Shown here piece after piece: positions 1-10,417 of a stretch of 64,000 nucleotides of DNA (position 1 is its first letter; every line of letters begins with the position of its first letter). The stretch spans positions 50,723,509-50,787,508 of the forward strand of contig OZ029913.1 of the NCBI GenBank assembly GCA_964023275.1, written 5' to 3'. Below the pieces are notes generated by a model that was not told the origin of the DNA, made no database searches, and worked only from the letters and a program-made list of their open reading frames with translations. The position numbers were made by a program, and so were the translations under genes. This DNA comes from Norana najaformis. Its lineage: Eukaryota; Annelida; Clitellata; Crassiclitellata; Hormogastridae.

Positions 1-910
1 TGTCGGCGTCTCCGTGAACTCAGATGCAGCAATTACATTCAGGGACGCAATAATTTTGTGATTGTGAACAGTACATAGCGCGGTTTCAGTGGAATTATAT
101 TTGCGGTATATGCAGATTGGAAGGGAAGGTACAGGTTGCCAAGTTCTATTCGTTTTGTCAGTTCATTTATGCCAGAACTTAACTCATCTCTTTCAACACC
201 GTAGCCTAACTTCTGATTTCCTTTCACGGCAGCCCAGTTACATCTATCTTCTATTTTTACTCTCTTCCTTTTTAATATCTTTGTCTCGTCGTTTTTCACA
301 TGCCTCTGCTTATGTTCTCCCTCTTGTTGTGTGTAGTCTCTTGGCTGTTCGGTTAAACGATGAAGACACTGAGGGTTGGAACCATGGCAATACTAGCGCC
401 TCATTTATTAAGTGCATCTTTGGAATCGTTGCCGCATAGGACTATATGCCTATGCGTCGTCATTCAGGCTTTTTTGAAAAGTTCTTAGTACTTTGCAGTC
501 TAGACCAGGCATGTGACGTTCACAGCATCTGCAAAATAGACCATTCTGTCCGAATGCTTTTTCGGCACTATTAAAGAAGTACTTGATATTTCTGGTCATC
601 TTGATTTTTGCTTCGTTGATGAAATTTGGTGTTTGTTATTATGTTCTTATATATCATTTGGTCGCCGATCGTAGAAATGGTAACCACATGTCTGCCTCAC
701 GTGAGATTCTGGAGAAATCGTCGAAAGTTGTAATGATTTCTATGAATATTAACGTACTGCTTGTATTTCATTGTCATTTTCTACATACTGCCTACTACCC
801 TTTTGATTTGTTATTTCAGGTGTTTAGTTGTTTTTTATTACAATAAGTTTAAAGAATATAATTGATATAGTGTATGAGCTAATGAATTACTGATTCCACA
901 AATGTCATGT
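1..910. other. No recognisable gene
   Basis: AT-rich sequence with only short unconvincing ORFs. I see no repeat, RNA gene or protein similarity that I can support. Confidence 0.5.
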
Positions 911-914
911 AAAG

Positions 915-2425
915 TATCAACAGCAGCGACATTTCTGTTACATATGTGGCGGGTTCACATTGAAAGCACAAGGGATGACCATGACTCCTTTGGTTTAGAA
1001 AGCATATGAACTCTGTTTTGGATGTAAAGTTGGTAATCAGGACAAAGACGATGCGCCTCATATTTCTTGTACAACTTGTGCAGTTTATCTCTGAGTATGA
1101 TCTAAAGGTTTCCGGTGATCTATGCCAGTTGCTGTACCAATCATTTCACCAAACCTTTATTTCTGCTTGACAAATATATCTGGCTTTTTCCAATAACAAG
1201 AAATCAATTCATTATCCAAATCTGCCATCAGCAATGAGACCAGTGCCATATGATAAGCCTTCCTGTATCCAAGCCGCCATAAGTATGGACACTGAACGAT
1301 GATAATGTATGAGGAAACTGCGGCAGGTGAGACAAAGGACTTTTAAAGTGATAAGATCCAGAATTTCAACCTCAGGAGCCCTGTGAACCTCAGCTGATAA
1401 CTCAACTTGAGTTAAATGATTTCGTCGGGAACTCAAACTTATCAAACAGCCAAACTGAATTACTGGGCTCTCGGCTTCAAGGATGAAATCTGCTGGCACA
1501 ACGAACTAAAATGGCTGTGTTTCATAGCCATCATATCCGTCATAAAGATTCGAGTAGGCTTATGATGAAGGTGATACTTTAACTTGCAAAGATGTCGAAG
1601 AATTGTTGAGCGAACTCGGTCGAGACTCTGAGCCACAAGAACGGCGACTATTCATCGATTAGTCGATATTAAGCCTGAAGACTGTGCTGCTACACTGTGC
1701 TATATATCCATCAATACCGTGGGATATGCTGTTCACGTGGAAGATACATATGCTAATTAGGAGCCTTTGTTGAAATCCGTACAGCACTACACGCATACCT
1801 GGGACATATGTGATGGTCTGAAAGTTGTAGCACGTCTTCTCAGTTTGTAACTCGGATATACCAAGTACTGTTGCATCATTTGTGAGTGAAACTATCTTTT
1901 GCAAGAGATTCTCATTATGTCAGAAAGGACTGGCTACTCCGCAAAAGCTAGATAGAAGGTTTTTCTGCCACCTCTTCACATCAATCGTATTAATGAAAAA
2001 CTCTGTTAAGGAAATGAACAAGAACATAAAGGAATCAAATACTTGACAGAGATTTTCCACATCTAAGTGATGCCAAGATAAAAGTAGGCATATATGTTGG
2101 TCCACATATCAGACAACTGATGAAGGACAGTCACTATGATGAAATTCTAGATAGTATTAGATTAATGACATGGCAGGCTTTGAAGGCTGTTATCGAAAAC
2201 TTCTGGGTAACAACAGGATATCAATCTGCGTTCAAGTTAATGAAATGTAATATGTCACTAAAATACATATTTTATATTCACATCTAGATTTTTCCCAACC
2301 AGCCTCGGTTACGTTAGAAATGAACATCGCGAAAGGTTTTACAAAGATAAACGATACGAATAAGATACCATGGCAGATGGAAGCCTAGTAGGTTGGTTGA
2401 CTATTGTTGGACATTGATTGGAGAA
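915..2425 (+). pseudogene. Decayed copy of unclassified zinc-binding transposase-like family (copy 1)
   Basis: Translated fragments in shifting + frames follow the same order as the better copy at 57.4-59.1 kb. First comes a CYICGG-type N-terminal zinc cluster near 930. Next is a segment with NQDKDDAPHISCTTC near 1030-1075, then a CLTNISGF segment near 1165. A PPLHIK-like segment lies near 1965, a VGPHIRQLMKD segment near 2095, and a tail resembling DYCWTLI near 2398. Stops and frameshifts interrupt it throughout, so it is non-functional. The family has no domain name I know; conserved Asp/Glu positions suggest an RNase H-like transposase fold, which is inference. No terminal repeats were found. 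Confidence 0.6.
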
Positions 2426-2429
2426 GCTC

Positions 2430-3390
2430 TTAACATTGATTACAAACGCACATCAGACACAAAACTCTTTTCGTTTCTCTTCATTGACAATGCAAGTACA
2501 TTGAAACTGCATGCAATTATTTACGATTTGGCCTATTTCTGTGCATCACAGAAGTACATTCTTCTAAGAAAACTTACGTGATACAACATTTCTGACAACA
2601 CCAGCGTATTCAGCGCGGAAATTTATATTAGAAAGACCAAAAGTTGTCGAAAAAGCAAAACAAATGTTTTTAAAATTTGTTCTCCAGTGTATTCAGCTGG
2701 TCTTTGTGCTCGTGTCCACAGCGTAATTACTTTCTGTTTTCAGAAGAGAACCCGCAAAGGAGCGTCAGTGACGCTGTAATAAATTCGCGCAAAACGGACG
2801 ATGCATGCAGTCTGAACAGTTTTTAAGCAGATAAAGGTCGTTGCAAAGACGGATTACCTGTTTACGAATCGTTGTCATTAAATTATTCATTCTCAGTTAT
2901 TCCGCTTTATAAACTGAAATCAGTGCATGGGACAATATTTGCTCAAATTTGTCGGTGAACATTGTGCGTCCAAAATCTTCGGTAAAAATGTTAAATAGTG
3001 ATTAAGAAACATTCCTGCAATAGTCGTTTGAGGGTCTTCATAGCAACATTAATCGAGGCAAAAGATTGTATATACAATAAACGCCGACAAAAAGAGATGA
3101 TAAAAAACTGTAAAGCTGTTAAGCCTCACACAGAACAAACGGAGCCAATGAAACCTAGGAAGAGGCGCATCTTAGTGGCAAAGGCTCGATGAGCCGAAAA
3201 GTCTGCCGGAAGTAGGTGGCGCTTTGGTCGTTGGAAACCGCGTGCCGTCCGAGATAATCGAGCGAATGATCACCGTGGGATTCTGGGATAGAGGTTTTCT
3301 TTGATCGGAAGCACGTGACGCACGATCTCCTTCGATAATTGGATGCGCAGATAAGAACAGCTACAACTCATCGGATTCATGGAAAGACAC
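2430..3390. other. No recognisable gene
   Basis: Unique-looking AT-rich sequence. A 64-codon basic ORF at 2998-3192 has no similarity I recognise and is not called. Confidence 0.5.
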
Positions 3391-3395
3391 GTGGT

Positions 3396-3640
3396 TGAAC
3401 GGACGGACGGACGGACGGACGGTTGGAAGGACAGAAGGACGGGTGGATGGATTGATGGATGGAGAGATGAATGGATGGATTTAGTGGATGGTTTAGTGGA
3501 TGAATGGATGACCAGAAATAGATTGATGGATGAAGAAATGAATGAATGACTGGCTGGGTGAATATATGAATGGATGCATGGATGGACTGAATGGATGAAT
3601 GGATAGACCGTGATGGATAGACCGAGTCCGGATGTATAAA
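3396..3640. repeat. Imperfect GGAT/GGAC tetranucleotide tract
   Basis: Starts with repeated ggac units, then degenerates into ggatggat/gaatggat units to about 3640. The long His/Ser/Ile-rich reading frames on the minus strand here are by-products of the repeat, not genes. Confidence 0.9.
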
Positions 3641-3829
3641 ATGTCTGGCAGTCAAGCATATGAACATATACATAAACTGTGCCCTAATATAAGAATCGAT
3701 GGACGAACGGACGGAAACAAATGCCCAGATTGAGATCGGTCATTGTACTGTTGTGGTCTTCTAAAGTAGGCAGAGAAACGAATCACACGACGGACAACAC
3801 ATGTAATTATAGGCCTAAGTGTACACGGT

Positions 3830-4530
3830 TTTCTATGGCGACCATATAGCTTCGACCCTGCTCAATTTTCAATGAAAATATCGGATGCTTGGGATCCTTC
3901 ACCATCGCTGCCTGTTTGAATGGGTGCCACGCCATTTAAAGTCCCCGTAATGTAATGTGTAATGTAATGTAACAAACACTTATATAGCGCTCTTCAAGTA
4001 CCTCTCAAAAGCGCTGATGACACGGCTATCCTACCGATCTAAACAAGTGCGTTTTCAAGTTAACAGAGAATGAACATTGAGTTAAACTAAGTGGAAAAGT
4101 ACGAATGTTTAAAGGGAAACTGTTCCAGAACGAGGGACCAAAGCAGGAGAAGGCTCGATGAGCACGCAACGACGTGCGGTAACGTGGAATCAGCATATCT
4201 CCACGAGCAGCAGAACGCAGCAACCGGCCACCAGGTCGACTGGAAACAGGAACACAGTTCCCGAATGTAAGCCGGCGCAGTGCCAACCGTAGCAGTACGG
4301 ACAAGTAGAAGAACCTTGAACCGAATCCGTTCCGAAATAGGAAGCCAGTGTAGCGTCTCCCTGATGTAGTCTGAAATGTGAGAACATTTTCGGAGATTTG
4401 CAACCACCCGAGCAGCACAGTTCAAGACACACGGATCGTGCTAGTCCGAGATTCAAATCTTTGAAATATAGCCACGATCGATGTGCGAACTGTGCTATTC
4501 CGTCAAAGGTAAACGGTAGACAACTCAATG
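3830..4530 (-). repeat. SINE-like family A, copy 1, split by a LINE
   Basis: The minus strand carries a family shared with 25200-25430 and 60835-61060. The 3' part is at 3830-3948 and contains the signature gccacgccatttaaagtccc on the + strand. The 5' part is at about 4431-4530 and contains gtgctagtccgagatt. The segment between them is a LINE insertion. The copy near 61 kb has a B-box-like ggttcgcgtccc at its 5' end, so a tRNA-derived SINE is likely. Boundaries are approximate. Confidence 0.65.
3948..4431 (-). mobile_element. 5'-truncated CR1/L2-like LINE 3' end, nested in SINE A
   Basis: The minus strand encodes the C-terminal end of a non-LTR retrotransposon reverse transcriptase, in two overlapping frames. 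One holds ETLHWLPISERIRFKVLLL, a hallmark of CR1/L2-type RT tails. The other holds the terminal FGPSFWNSFPL and LKTHLF motifs. The 3' tail is a short (TTACATTACA)-type repeat at 3950-3972, beside a GCGCTATATAA motif. It interrupts a SINE copy precisely between cccgt and acggatcg. It is 5'-truncated and frameshifted, hence dead. Confidence 0.75.
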
Positions 4531-4539
4531 AATGATACG

Positions 4540-4770
4540 CGATATGTGTTACAATCGTAATAGTAATTACGAGATTTCTGCTATCCCGAGCGAAAGCCAA
4601 GTCTCGGGAGCCAGCTTATTCACAGGCGTTCAGTCAAAACAAAATCGATAGGTAGAAAGGTTCGGTTTCAGATCAAGATCCAGGCGTCAGGCAGAAAGAC
4701 AGTCAGACGGCTACGGTGGATGTTGCTTGAATTTGGAGCGGGAAGAGAGATAAGGGGAAGAGGAAGAATT
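4540..4770 (-). repeat. Dispersed repeat family B, copy 1
   Basis: The minus strand matches copies at 25610, 27885 and 33715 (+) and 26500 (-). Shared blocks on the + strand here include cagtcaaaacaaaatcgata and agcttattcacaggcg. The family ends in a gggattacgattacga-type tail and looks SINE-like, but I see no clear tRNA promoter boxes. Confidence 0.75.
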
Positions 4771-4774
4771 AGGA

Positions 4775-5925
4775 TAAGATTTTTAAAGTAACTTTCTGGT
4801 CGCAGCGAATCAGTGACTAGTTGCAGTGAATTACAGGTCTTCGTGTCTCGGCATGGTTAGGTTCGATCAAAAGCCATCATTGACCTGCATTGACAGTTGG
4901 AGAATACTAAAGAGCCAGAAATGTTTCGTACAGAATACAATCCAGCGCAATAAATAACCAACTTGTTCTACCAAAATCAAAACAAAAGACTGCAGGAAAA
5001 AGTGTTCCGTCTTTTTCAATTGAAGTGAGCGCTTGTTACGCTCTGTTGAATTTAAGTGAATAAAATTCCTTACAAGCGTTAGGTATAAAAAGGGCATAGG
5101 CCCAGTGAAGGAATAATTAATTCATCGATATACATAAGATATCATAAACATTTGGAAAATAGAAAAAATGATTAAATATTGCAGAGGATTCCATTTAAAT
5201 GTCCATCACTGAAAGCTAATGCAATATGGCAGCGCACATACGCAGTGTTTTGCCTCAGTGGAGTCTGGAATTGACAGACCGTATCCAAAAGAACAGATGT
5301 CCAGCTAATTGATTCTTTTATCATTTCAGCGATTCAGAATGGTGTGCTGTAGCTGAAGGCAGTGGCTGCAGGTTGAAGGTCTACAGCTGATAGATTACTA
5401 AAATGTGCAATTAACTTACATCATGAATAATTAAATTCCAGTTTTCCGTTATTGGTTCGTATAAAAGGTGGTGTCACAAGACGACGTAACTAGGACGAGG
5501 GGTTTGTGACTGCTCAGGGCGTCCATCAAGAAGGGAGGAATAGATGCAGAGAAGATGTTCGGGATTCGGGTGACAGCTGGGCTATGTAGTATACATTATG
5601 ACTTTACTAACTTTACTAGTTAATCTACTTTACAAGTGACTTGTTTGATTTAGGAGGAATCGATATTTTATGGCAAGGGTTTTGCAGTAAGTGAACTGTG
5701 GAGATGAAACTATCGGTTTTCAAAAAGCTTAGGGCAAATTCTACGAAGGTCATGGAGTGGCAAAGTTACAGGAGTGGAGAGATGTATCTGTATTCAAGGA
5801 TTTTCTTAGATATTCACCGTATGGACTTGAATCTTATTATTTTTCATTGATTTGCACTGGGCGAGATCCACCATCGCCAGTGAACGTGTACGTGAATGGA
5901 TACCATTTGCTAGCCATAGATTCGT
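4775..5925. other. No recognisable gene
   Basis: AT-rich sequence. Short ORFs at 4867-5097 (-) and 5757-5981 (+) show no recognisable motifs, and the latter runs into a SINE. Confidence 0.5.
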
Positions 5926-6090
5926 TTATTTATTATATTTTTATAGCGCCGCTAAGCAATGACAAAGTCGATGGTGCATAGCATTCATGCGCTAAGGATG
6001 GATCGAGGTCCCTAAAAAGAAATCGTTCCAGGCAAGATTCGAACCATCACACTCCGCGCTACGAGTTAACGTTAAACTAAAAATCTGGCT
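5925..6090 (-). repeat. tRNA-derived SINE
   Basis: Read on the minus strand, a polymerase III B box ggttcgaatc (complement of 6036-6045) follows an A-box-like tagtttaacg. The body ends in a GGCGCTATAAAAATA tail at about 5930-5950, the same 3' tail type seen on LINEs and other SINEs in this window. That suggests shared LINE-dependent retrotransposition. Ends are approximate. Confidence 0.6.
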
Positions 6091-6605
6091 AATCCAAAAT
6101 TACACGTAGAAGCTGGATTGAGTCGTATCTTCTTCGTAGGCCGCCGACAATAAAATTTGTTAAAACAACGAAAATGTGGTAAATCCATGGATAATAAATA
6201 TATATGTTCATAGATTGAAAGATGTGCAGCAAAGACGTGAATTTTCCATGTTTGATGGACCAGAGAGTGCGGGAATGTTTAGAGATTGTAAGCTGAGGTA
6301 ACTTGTATTGTTTGCCTTTAGCAGGGTCCCATATGATCCACAATTTCATGCAATGCCACCAAAATGCATCGATAACCATTTACCTGCCTGTCTGCATTCA
6401 GGAAGCAAAATGCTACCCTACCATAGCAGAATAAATGGCACTCTAAGTGAGCTTCTTTGTTCTGTAACTTCTTTATTTAGAGACTCGACCTCTTTCGTTC
6501 GTTCTTCATTGTCAGTAAATCGCCGGATGTCTCGTCATAAGTCACTTAGGGTAGAGATCAGGACTCTGATCGATCATTCACGCGCCTGTCCATTACAACT
6601 CTGTT
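6090..6605. other. No recognisable gene
   Basis: No coding similarity seen. A 135-codon ORF starting at 6308 depends on translating the CAG tract and is not credible. Confidence 0.5.
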
Positions 6606-6611
6606 GCTGTT

Positions 6612-6654
<43 letters not shown>
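6612..6654. repeat. (CAG)14 microsatellite
   Basis: Uninterrupted CAG units. The poly-Gln, poly-Ser and poly-Cys frames through it have no coding context on either side. Confidence 0.97.
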
Positions 6655-6656
<2 letters not shown>

Positions 6657-6659
6657 CTG

Positions 6660-7190
6660 CTGCGGTTGCCATCTCCTCACGCCTCCCTCCACTCCCAGTC
6701 TCCTCGTATCCATGATGATGGACCATTGCATTATATGCGCGGCGCGTTTCAATTCACCGTCGGTAGTTAGGCAGAGACAGGTCGTATGAGCAAAAATTTA
6801 TTGCCTTCATAACTAAACTCCAGACAACGATAGTATGAAAGAGAGGGCAGACAATAGAACAAGCAAGACAGATGGAGACTTAGCGGGCGAAGGAGAGAGA
6901 ATGAGAGCGATAGGGAAACGGAGAGGTCCGAGGAGGGCAGAAAAAACGCAATCTATCAGCGCAATCAAATGAAAAGCGAAGCTGTTTAAATGTAGTTTCC
7001 ATGCCTGCGATAGCAATCGGCGCAAACTGGACTCTTTGAAGCCAAAGTGTTCGTATATGGATGTATTTATTTATAAATGCATGCAAGTAGGTGCGTGTAT
7101 GCATGTCTGTGTCTGTATAGAGATAGTTAATTTTACATAGTATGTCTGAGTATGTACGTATACTTCTTCTACTTCATCATCATCATTATT
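6660..7190. other. No recognisable gene
   Basis: Mixed-composition sequence with purine-rich gagagag/aggag stretches at 6840-6930. No coding similarity found. Confidence 0.5.
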
Positions 7191-7194
7191 ATCA

Positions 7195-7535
7195 AATTCT
7201 CTGCCCCCGGGGCAGGTTCGCACGTCCAAAGGCGCCATTCCTGACGTTGTTGGGCCTCCTTTTTCAGTTTACCGTATCGGTCCACCATCATCCAGTCTAG
7301 TAGCATTTGTTTCGGTCTTCCTCTTCTTTTTCTTTCCTTCAATTCTTCCCTGTATGATATTTCTCAGAAGGGAATCACCTCTCAGTATGTGTCCAATCCA
7401 TTTCCTCTGTCTCGTTCTTATTGTTGCTATTGTAGCTGTCAGAGATCTTTTCTCCTCCAACTGTTGAAGCACCTCTTCGTTTATATGTGCGTATACGTCT
7501 TGGCTAAAATATTTATGCAGGCTATATGGCAATAA
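7195..7535 (-). mobile_element. LINE (RTE/jockey-like) ORF2 C-terminal relic
   Basis: The minus-strand frame holds the post-RT tail typical of non-LTR retrotransposons: [19 protein letters not shown], then a Lys/Arg-rich stretch and LDD. After a frame change it continues with [20 protein letters not shown] and a CEP..GA.N ending. The family is known for this WIGH.LR...L...I..G tail. The copy is 5'-truncated and has at least one frameshift. Confidence 0.75.
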
Positions 7536-7539
7536 TTAA

Positions 7540-9095
7540 CTGTTTATTCTCGAAGTTGAAAATTAATTTAACGAAGCAGAGGTAAGAAGACAGAATGGTC
7601 CAGTTGTTCCTCATCTCCTCCTCTTCCAGTCAAGACAGAGACTGTGGAGATTGTTAGGATTATTGAGCTGAGGCACAGACAAGAAGGCGCTACTCCAAAC
7701 CCATCGCAGCTGAAAGCATTCACTTCTGTGAAGCAGCTGAAAAATCGAAAGTGTTTTGTACATCACTTGGACTTTGATTTCACGTCTTAAACTTCATGTC
7801 ATTGGAACTGCACTAAAACAGAATGAAGGATTTTGCTTTCATGTCGAGTCCCATCGATTGAATCAACAGCGCGTCTGCTGAAAAGCTCGATGCACTGTCC
7901 TGAAATGGCCAACGTGTTATGTAAAATCGACAACAAATCCACCCATCGGCCGAATGAGTGAAATTGCTCCTCAAATTCTATTGCTAATCGACTGACTCAA
8001 GCTTAGGCTAAACATTGGAAGGATTTTGTTCCAGTTTACGTGAGTGATGTGCTACCGAGTCTTCGCCTAAAATTGAATAATAGGTCTATACAAATTTTAT
8101 TGCTTTAGAGGCTGCACAATAAAAATGTACGAAGAAGAGAAGAACAATTGAAAGTCAATACCTTTCGGAACTCACGAGTGGCTACTGGTTAGTTTTTGAA
8201 AAGCATTAGAATTTCATCACTTCATTTTGAACGTGCCTCTTAAACACGCAATCTTAAACTGTGAAGCTTTTAATTATGTATGTGTCGGCGGCTTTCCGAA
8301 GATGTCGATCGTGCTTCGAACTATAGACTCGCCCGATATATAGCGTAGCCTTAACTCGAGAACAGACACACAGTCTTTCGATTTTCTGTAAGTAGCCCCC
8401 CACTACGTTTAATTAAATCAACAGTTCAGACAGGGCAGTACTTTTGCCAGCAACTGCCATTTCTCTGCTTCTATTTCGCCACCGATTGAAGACCATTCTA
8501 AGTAATGGTCTTGTGTTATCAGGCCGGAAGCACTTCTGAGTAGATTTCTTGAAGAGGTGCTATATAAATGTGCAATTACGATTACGATTACTAAAATACT
8601 CTAAGCATGAATCTATAAATTGCATTGTAAATAAATCATCATACATAAAACAATAAAACAATAACAATAAAACAATAAAATAAATCTATATTAAAATAAA
8701 GTATTTACAATAAAAAATCTGTAATTCAATCGACCGAATACGCGACAAGCTACCTGTACAGCATCTGTTCGCTCTCTTTTCTCAATGCATTTGTGACCAC
8801 ATGGAGAATACGTTAACGGAAACATTCAATGGCCTTGAAAGTTATATCGGAAATCTAAACGGCAAGCACGACTGTAAACAACTGGTGATCAGATACCAAA
8901 AAAATGTAATCCAGAACATACTCACGAAGGCAACATGTGAATCGGTTTTAGCCCATAAAGACGAGTGAAGTTACAGCGGTGACAACAGCAGTCACCGGTT
9001 CCGTAAGTAACCAACTTTGTGATAACGTTTTGATGGCATTGCCGAAGCATGCATCTTTTTAAAAGGGATCTTACTAAGACAACATGAATCACTAA
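7540..9095. other. Repeat debris, no gene
   Basis: Nothing coding recognised. At about 8410-8600 a SINE-like copy ends in gtgctatataaatgtgcaattacgattacgatta, the tail shared with repeat family B. An AATAAAAC-rich stretch lies at 8645-8700. Confidence 0.5.
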
Positions 9096-9099
9096 GACC

Positions 9100-9381
9100 A
9101 TCTAGAACCTTTTACCGCTACCACCGCCATCGGTGGACAACATTCAGCATTTTGCTACTCTGCGGAGATGATACTGAACCTGGCACAGACCGCGTAATAA
9201 TGCTGGGTTGCCACGAATTACTGGATGGACTGGCAAGGTCCAAGTTTTGGCCAGCTGATCGGACATTTAAAGTGGTTCAATGAATTTATATTAAGTTGTA
9301 TACAGCTGTTGCATACTAGTAACAGGACTAACTCCTGTTGCAGTTTACTGCCTGGTAGAGAGTAAGCAACGCGCTAAATAG
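9100..9381 (+). pseudogene. MULE transposase relic, left part (split by the Polinton)
   Basis: Translates to a decayed Mutator-like transposase segment. It includes DRVIMLGCHELLDGLARSKF followed by FWPADRTFKVV, matching the family's RVI.F.....L..L..S..W..DGTFK. It continues in another frame to PVAVYCLVESKQRAK, which matches the family's Y.LLP.K....Y. The reading continues across the Polinton at 24353. This is the older element into which the Polinton inserted. Confidence 0.75.
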
Positions 9382-9387
9382 GGCCTC
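9382..9387. repeat. Left target-site duplication GGCCTC
   Basis: The six bases GGCCTC abut the left TIR and are repeated exactly at 24347-24352 beyond the right TIR. A 6-bp duplication is the established hallmark of Maverick/Polinton integration. Confidence 0.97.
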
Positions 9388-9491
9388 AGTAGTAGGGGAA
9401 CCCGGGTTCTAGCGCATTTTTTGATTTTTTAACCAAAACTATGGTTAAAAACTTCAACCTATAGGTTCCCCACCAAAAATTAAAAACATGA

Positions 9492-9499
9492 TGACGTCA
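9492..9499. promoter_or_regulatory. CRE/ATF palindrome TGACGTCA (left TIR, copy 1)
   Basis: Perfect consensus binding site for CREB/ATF bZIP dimers, within gatgacgtcatc. It is repeated at 9608-9615, 24119-24126 and 24235-24242. A regulatory role for the terminal genes is inferred from position only. Confidence 0.6.
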
Positions 9500-9607
9500 T
9501 CGAAACTACTGGAAATTCCCAAATCTCGCGCACGCAACCATATTATAGGTTCGTCGAAATCTTTTAGTAATCTATAAATAGATTTTGCATTTTGGTTAAA
9601 AACATGA

Positions 9608-9615
9608 TGACGTCA
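9608..9615. promoter_or_regulatory. CRE/ATF palindrome TGACGTCA (left TIR, copy 2)
   Basis: Second consensus site of the left TIR, 116 bp inside the first. It is about 160 bp beyond the stop of the leftmost gene and about 730 bp from that gene's start. Confidence 0.6.
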
Positions 9616-9710
9616 TCGAAACTACTGGAAATTCCCAAATCTCGCGCACGCAACCATATTATAGGTTCGTCGAAATCTATTAGTTTTTTCCCACAATGAC
9701 AACTATTTTC

Positions 9711-9740
9711 ATTCTATAACTAACACCATAGTTATAGAAT
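9711..9740. terminator. 12-bp hairpin downstream of the leftmost gene
   Basis: attctataacta (9711-9722), a 6-nt loop acacca, then tagttatagaat (9729-9740), a perfect inverted repeat. It starts 32 bp 3' of the stop of the leftward gene ending at 9772. Similar perfect hairpins occur at 14654 and 18599, always just after stop codons, so a 3'-end processing signal is a reasonable inference. Confidence 0.55.
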
Positions 9741-9771
9741 ATAGAATATAAAGTAATAAATATCATGTCGT

Positions 9772-10344
9772 TTACATCGCTGTCTTGGTGATGAAGTTTG
9801 AACTTATAAATGTATTGAGATCTTTACATACACGCTTGTGAAACGCATCTTTCGCCGCGAGATACCTCGTTTCCAAGTTATTTATTTTGTTCTTAAGATC
9901 GCAAATGATAGTCTCGAATTCATTAGCGACGATCTTTTTAGTAAGTTCGTTGTTGAAATCTTCTACATCCCCCGAATCCTCGGGTGAAATCAACGCTTTA
10001 GTCTTGTCGGAATTGTTTTCTATATTAGGAACTTCTTCGTTCTTATAACACATCCTACAATCGCTGCATTGGCTATCACTACATTCACTATATTCGCTAT
10101 CACTATATTCGCTATCACTACATTCGCACTCATCAGAAGCGTCACCAACCAAGTCGAAAACCTCAGTTACGAATTCATTGCAAGCGTCTTTCACTTCAGA
10201 AATAAAGTGTGACATAACCTTTACATTATTAGAAGTGAGAGTTAAAAATGAATCCGTCTGTGTCGTAGGCTCAGATATGGGTGTGAGGTTGTACCACACG
10301 GGAGTTTCAACATTTTCTGTGTTCAAAGTAATAATGGAATTCAT
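9772..10344 (-). CDS. Acidic Ser/Glu/Cys-rich protein of unknown function, Polinton left end
   Basis: 190 aa; not a family I recognise. The N-terminal 50 residues are polar (start MNSIITLN). Residues about 66-100 are an acidic low-complexity stretch of Asp/Ser/Glu/Tyr/Cys containing repeated SDSEYS units. It is followed by closely spaced cysteines (C74, C76, C88, C93, C96, C99) that could bind metal. Residues about 138-178 are charged with heptad-like leucines, consistent with a coiled coil. It is transcribed outward toward the left TIR, separately from the structural block. By analogy with adenovirus and adintovirus terminal genes it could be an early regulatory protein, but it has no exact LxCxE retinoblastoma-binding motif. 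The start is the only ATG near the 5' end. The gene ends with a hairpin 32 bp downstream. Its coding sequence has a 12-18 bp periodic ctatcactacattcg repeat, suggesting slippage-driven growth. Confidence 0.8.
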   Translation of the reverse strand: MNSIITLNTENVETPVWYNLTPISEPTTQTDSFLTLTSNNVKVMSHFISEVKDACNEFVTEVFDLVGDASDECECSDSEYSDSEYSECSDSQCSDCRMCYKNEEVPNIENNSDKTKALISPEDSGDVEDFNNELTKKIVANEFETIICDLKNKINNLETRYLAAKDAFHKRVCKDLNTFISSNFITKTAM

Positions 10345-10417
10345 TTTGTATTCTTGTATTTTATATTATCAAGAAAACTTTAAATAATTTAATTTTAATA
10401 AGTAAGAAGTTAAACTC

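Larger units (their letters stand above)
9388..9675. repeat. Left terminal inverted repeat (288 bp)
   Basis: Matches the reverse complement of 24059-24346 at all 288 positions that I compared by eye. The outer end reads agtagtaggggaacccggg. It contains two copies of a subrepeat and two CRE palindromes. Confidence 0.95.
9480..9678. repeat. Direct repeats of about 85 bp inside left TIR, period 116 bp
   Basis: Copies at 9480-9562 and 9596-9678 both run from ttaaaaacatgatgacgtca through gcgcacgcaacc to gttcgtcgaaatct. The spacer holds tctataaatagattt, a partial palindrome. The second copy ends at the inner edge of the TIR. Confidence 0.93.

Noticed and set aside
3270..3673. His/Ser/Ile-rich minus-strand ORFs
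   Set aside because: Translations of the GGAT/GGAC repeat.
6308..6789. Poly-Ser/poly-Gln ORFs
   Set aside because: They depend on the (CAG)14 tract and have no conserved sequence on either side.
9772..10344. LxCxE retinoblastoma-binding motif as in viral oncoproteins
   Set aside because: The acidic stretch has ECECSD-type sequence but no Leu-x-Cys-x-Glu.
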